In this document: piece after piece, positions 51,857 to 55,663 of the stretch | How positions within the stretch are numbered: the first letter of the stretch is position 1 | Layout: the number at the start of each line of letters is the position of its first letter | DNA from: Tannerellaceae bacterium | GTDB lineage: Bacteria; Bacteroidota; Bacteroidia; Bacteroidales; Tannerellaceae | DNA: 55,663 nucleotides | Direction of reading: 5' to 3' | Assembly: GCA_031264865.1 (NCBI GenBank) | Contig: JAISDJ010000007.1 | Coordinates: 1-55,663 of the forward strand | The notes under the pieces: model-generated | What the model saw: the letters and a program-made list of their open reading frames with translations, nothing else | What the model was told of the DNA's origin: nothing | Databases searched by the model: none | Made by a program: the position numbers and the translations under genes

Positions 51857-54478
51857 ATGTTGACAGCTAAAGAAACCCGCGAATCATTCAAATCTTTTTT
51901 TGTATCAAAGAATCATCAAATAGTTCCTTCCGCTCCAATGGTTATCAAAGGAGACCCAACATTGATGTTCACAAATGCGGGTATGAATCAGTTTAAAGAT
52001 ATCATTTTAGGCAATGTACCTATTAAATATCCACGCGTTGCCGACTCACAGAAATGCCTTCGCGTAAGCGGGAAACATAATGACCTCGAAGAAGTCGGCC
52101 ATGACACATATCATCATACTATGTTTGAAATGTTAGGAAACTGGTCTTTCGGGGATTATTTCAAGAAAGAAGCCATTTCCTGGGCTTGGGAGTATCTGAC
52201 AGATGTGTTGAAACTTAATCCTGAAAATCTGTATGCAACCGTGTTTGAAGGCAGTACCTCCGAAGGATTGGAACGCGATAATGAAGCCGCAGGTTATTGG
52301 GAGAAATATCTTCCTAAAAATCATATTCTGAACGGGAATAAAAAAGATAACTTCTGGGAAATGGGTGATACCGGGCCTTGTGGCCCTTGTTCCGAAATAC
52401 ATATAGACCTTCGTTCGGAAGAAGAAAAGAATACAATAAATGGAGCGGATTTGATTAATAAAGACCATCCGCAGGTAATCGAGATATGGAACCTTGTATT
52501 TATGCAATACAACCGGAAAGCAGACCGTTCATTGGAACCGTTACCGGCCAAAGTGATTGATACAGGCATGGGATTTGAACGGCTTTGTATGGCGATACAG
52601 GGAAAAACATCCAATTATGATACGGATGTTTTCCAACCGATTATCCAAAAGATTACTCAATTAACAGGTTTCACCTACGGGGAAGACAAAGAGAAGGACA
52701 TTGCTATGCGCGTAATAGCCGATCATATCCGTACAACCTCTTTCTCTATAACCGACGGACAATTGCCCTCCAATGCAAAAGCCGGTTATGTAATCCGCCG
52801 TATCCTGCGCCGGGCTGTACGTTATGCTTATACATTTCTCAATCGTCACGAAGCGTTCATGTACCAATTACTTCCTGTTTTAATTGAAACCATGGGAGAT
52901 GCTTATCCTGAACTAATCGAACAAAAATCATTAATCGAAAAGGTAATAAAAGAAGAAGAAGAATCATTTCTTCGCACACTGGAAACAGGAATCCGGTTAC
53001 TTGATAAAAAAATAGAAGAAGCAAAAGCCGCAAACAAAAAAACGTTGAGTGGCATAGATGCTTTTACTTTATATGATACGTTTGGTTTCCCATTGGATTT
53101 AACGGAGTTGATTCTACGGGAGCAAGGTATGGATGCTGATATTGAAGAGTTCAATGTCGAAATGCAAAAGCAAAAAGAACGTGCACGTAATGCCGCCGCA
53201 GTAGAAACAGGCGATTGGACTATATTGAAAGAAGGAGAAAGTCGGTTCATTGGATATGATTTCTTTGAAAGCGATTCCGAAATTCTCCGTTATCGTAAAA
53301 TAAAGCAGAAGAACAAAGAATTATATCAGATTGTATTAGACCAAACGCCTTTCTATGCTGAAAAAGGAGGACAAGTTGGCGATACAGGATGGCTCTTGAC
53401 TGACGACGAAAAGATTGTTATCATAGACACTAAAAATGAAAACAATCTCACCGTACACATCACAGAGCGTTTACCTAAAGACCCTACGGCGTCATTCATC
53501 GCAAAAATAGATGATGTCAAACGTTTACAATGCGAGTGTAACCATACAGGTACCCACTTACTACACGAAGCTTTACGGGAAGTGTTAGGCACGCATGTTG
53601 AACAGAGAGGCTCTTATGTATCGCCCGAATCGTTACGATTCGACTTTTCCCATTTCCAAAAACTAACAGATGAAGAAATAAAGAAAGTAGAACAATTAGT
53701 AGGAAAAAAGATACGCGCCGATTATCCGATGGAAGAACATCGCTCATTGCCTATTGCACAAGCTAAGGAAATGGGCGCCATGGCTTTGTTTGGCGAAAAA
53801 TATGGAGAGGAAGTACGTGTTGTTAAATATGGTAATTCCATTGAATTATGCGGTGGAACACATGTGCCTTCTACCGGCAGGATAGGTTCACTGCGTATTG
53901 TAGGAGAAAGTTCTATTGCAGCTGGTGTCCGTCGCATTGAAGCGGTAACTGCCGAAGGGGCCGACAACTTCTTTTATGCCCAACAGGATCTTATTCGGGA
54001 ATTACGTGTGTTATTCAACAATATGCCCAACCTTGTACAAGGGATAAAGAAGTTTGTTGATGAAAATGCCGATCTGAAGAAACAAGTAGAGGATTATCTG
54101 AAGGAGAAGGTAATACAGGTAAAGAATGAACTTATTTCGCATGCGACAAACCGTAATGGCATAAAACTAATAAAAGCCGTAACCAAAGGCTCTGTCGAAA
54201 TGATGAAAAATGTAGCATTTCAGATAAGAGGAGAAATGAAAGATAGCTTCGTGCTGGTTGCAGGACTGATTGAAGAAGACAAATGCACATTAATAGTGAT
54301 GCTAAGCGATGATTTGGTGGCAGAAGGTTATAATGCAGCCCAATTAGTAAAAGAGGCTGCCAAACATATTCAAGGCGGCGGCGGCGGACAACCTCATTTT
54401 GCCACAGCCGGAGGTAAAAATCCGGATGGATTAACCATCGCAGTAGATCAGATAATAGAAGCATTAGGGTTAAAATGA
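51857..54478 (+). CDS. alaS: Alanyl-tRNA synthetase
   Basis: 873 aa; [58 protein letters not shown]. Confidence 0.97.
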   Translation: MLTAKETRESFKSFFVSKNHQIVPSAPMVIKGDPTLMFTNAGMNQFKDIILGNVPIKYPRVADSQKCLRVSGKHNDLEEVGHDTYHHTMFEMLGNWSFGDYFKKEAISWAWEYLTDVLKLNPENLYATVFEGSTSEGLERDNEAAGYWEKYLPKNHILNGNKKDNFWEMGDTGPCGPCSEIHIDLRSEEEKNTINGADLINKDHPQVIEIWNLVFMQYNRKADRSLEPLPAKVIDTGMGFERLCMAIQGKTSNYDTDVFQPIIQKITQLTGFTYGEDKEKDIAMRVIADHIRTTSFSITDGQLPSNAKAGYVIRRILRRAVRYAYTFLNRHEAFMYQLLPVLIETMGDAYPELIEQKSLIEKVIKEEEESFLRTLETGIRLLDKKIEEAKAANKKTLSGIDAFTLYDTFGFPLDLTELILREQGMDADIEEFNVEMQKQKERARNAAAVETGDWTILKEGESRFIGYDFFESDSEILRYRKIKQKNKELYQIVLDQTPFYAEKGGQVGDTGWLLTDDEKIVIIDTKNENNLTVHITERLPKDPTASFIAKIDDVKRLQCECNHTGTHLLHEALREVLGTHVEQRGSYVSPESLRFDFSHFQKLTDEEIKKVEQLVGKKIRADYPMEEHRSLPIAQAKEMGAMALFGEKYGEEVRVVKYGNSIELCGGTHVPSTGRIGSLRIVGESSIAAGVRRIEAVTAEGADNFFYAQQDLIRELRVLFNNMPNLVQGIKKFVDENADLKKQVEDYLKEKVIQVKNELISHATNRNGIKLIKAVTKGSVEMMKNVAFQIRGEMKDSFVLVAGLIEEDKCTLIVMLSDDLVAEGYNAAQLVKEAAKHIQGGGGGQPHFATAGGKNPDGLTIAVDQIIEALGLK

Positions 54479-55548
54479 TGCAGCACCAGACAGTTATTAT
54501 AACAACAGATATTAAAACGGAATTACAGGCATTTCTTGAAACGTCGGATTATGATAAATTATTTATCCTTACCGACACAAATACATATGAGAAATGCTAT
54601 CCTTCCATACAAAACATCCCACAAATACAAAAAGGGGAAATAGTCACAGTTAAAGCAGGAGATAATCATAAAAACATCGAACAATTAGCTGTTATATGGA
54701 GCTTTCTCTCAAATAACGGCGCTTCACGCAACTCCTTACTAATCAATTTAGGCGGAGGAATGATCACGGATATGGGAGGCTTTGCCGGAGCAACATTCAA
54801 ACGTGGAATAAAAACAGTCAACATCCCCACTACGTTAATGGCCTCGGTAGATGCTGCGGTAGGAGGAAAAACAGGTATTAATTTCAATGGATTGAAAAAC
54901 GAAATAGGTTCCTTTTATCCACCTGAACGTGTCTTCATAGATTGTCATTTCCTGAGCACATTAGACAAAGACAACCTGTTGTCCGGTTATGCGGAAATGA
55001 TAAAACACGCATTGATCAGTAACGAAAAAATCTATCAGGAAACGCTACGCTTCGACCTCAACGAAGAATTGCCAACCGCCAATCATCAACTGTCAACACT
55101 CATAAAAGATTCCGTTGCAATCAAAGAGTATATCGTAGAAGAAGACCCCAAAGAAAAAGGTATTCGCAAAGCACTGAATCTCGGACATACCATAGGCCAT
55201 GCCATTGAAAGCTTATCTTTTCAGAAAAACATCCCTTTGTTGCATGGCCATGCCGTAGCCATCGGATTAATCTGCGAACTTTACTTATCCTATAAGCTCT
55301 GCCATTTTCCTTCAGAAAAACTTATACGGATAGCACATTATATAAAAGAACACTACCCTGTTTTCTTTTTCGACTGTAAAGATTATGACACGCTATATGA
55401 ACTTATGACACACGACAAAAAGAACGAATGAGGAACAATCAATTTCACCTTGTTGTCCGACATAGGTCAAGTTCACATCAATCAGGAAACAAACAAAGAG
55501 CTCATCTTTGAATCATTAGATTTTTACCGTGAAAGCTTTGGAACATAA
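54475..55548 (+). pseudogene. aroB: 3-dehydroquinate synthase interrupted by in-frame TGA at 55429-55431
   Basis: LINLGGGMITDMGGFAGATFKRGI, NIPTTLMASVDAAVGGKTGIN, LNLGHTIGHAIES, ELMTHDKKNE then TGA. The same frame continues GTINFTLLSDIGQVHINQETNKELIFESLDFYRESFGT to TAA at 55546-55548. The annotated ORF ends at 55431. Confidence 0.85.
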
Positions 55549-55568
55549 CCGAAATAACCCTACCTTTG
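55537..55568 (+). promoter_or_regulatory. tRNA-Pro promoter TTTG-N20-TACCTTTG
   Basis: Matches the Bacteroidetes sigma-70 -33/-7 consensus immediately before the tRNA. Confidence 0.65.
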
Positions 55569-55584
55569 CCCCACAATTAAAAAA

Positions 55585-55658
55585 CGGGATGTAGCTCAGC
55601 CCGGTAGAGTACGCGTCTGGGGGGCGTGTGGCCGCAGGTTCAAATCCTGTCATCCCGA
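55585..55658 (+). tRNA. tRNA-Pro (anticodon GGG)
   Basis: CGGGATG/CATCCCG acceptor; GCTC/GAGT D stem; CGCGT-CTGGGGG-GCGTG anticodon arm; GCAGG-TTCAAAT-CCTGT T arm. Confidence 0.93.
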
Positions 55659-55663
55659 CTGGT

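Noticed and set aside
54475-55548. Genome-wide TGA recoding to explain the aroB stop
   Set aside because: Other genes (for example alaS and the DUF5683-to-relA cluster) are complete without internal TGA, and TGA is used as a normal stop (alaS ends in TGA).

Overview
Chromosomal window from a Bacteroidota (Bacteroidales-like) genome. It is mostly housekeeping: sdh/frd operon, tpiA, folE, nrdD/nrdG, aroC, parA/parB, relA/spoT, alaS, aroB and a tRNA-Pro(GGG). Inserted accessory regions are: (i) a divergent HTH regulator plus a 2043-aa secreted FG-GAP/T9SS-type surface protein (3.9-11.6 kb); (ii) a GC-rich orphan susC/susD pair (22.5-27.2 kb); (iii) a Reg_prop/Y_Y_Y/LuxR-like regulator plus a susC/susD/PKD-lipoprotein/GH3 polysaccharide utilisation locus (28.4-39.5 kb). 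The most unusual signal is a pair of HU-related (HU-HIG-type) DNA-binding genes, at 27.7-28.2 kb (decayed) and 39.8-40.4 kb (intact). Each is preceded by a 78-bp array of four dyads with core TCAC-N4-GTGA at an exact 22-bp period. Each array lies 57/58 bp from the start codon and ends 20 bp from a predicted Bacteroidetes -7 box (TAnnTTTG). The geometry is conserved while most of the sequence outside the core is not, which suggests a dedicated, possibly undescribed, autoregulatory DNA or leader-RNA element. Other notable points are an in-frame TGA that truncates aroB while its C-terminus remains readable downstream, a probable Fic-domain remnant beside the intact HU-like gene, an 11-nt poly-G tract in a small ORF, and several strong dyads and hairpins.
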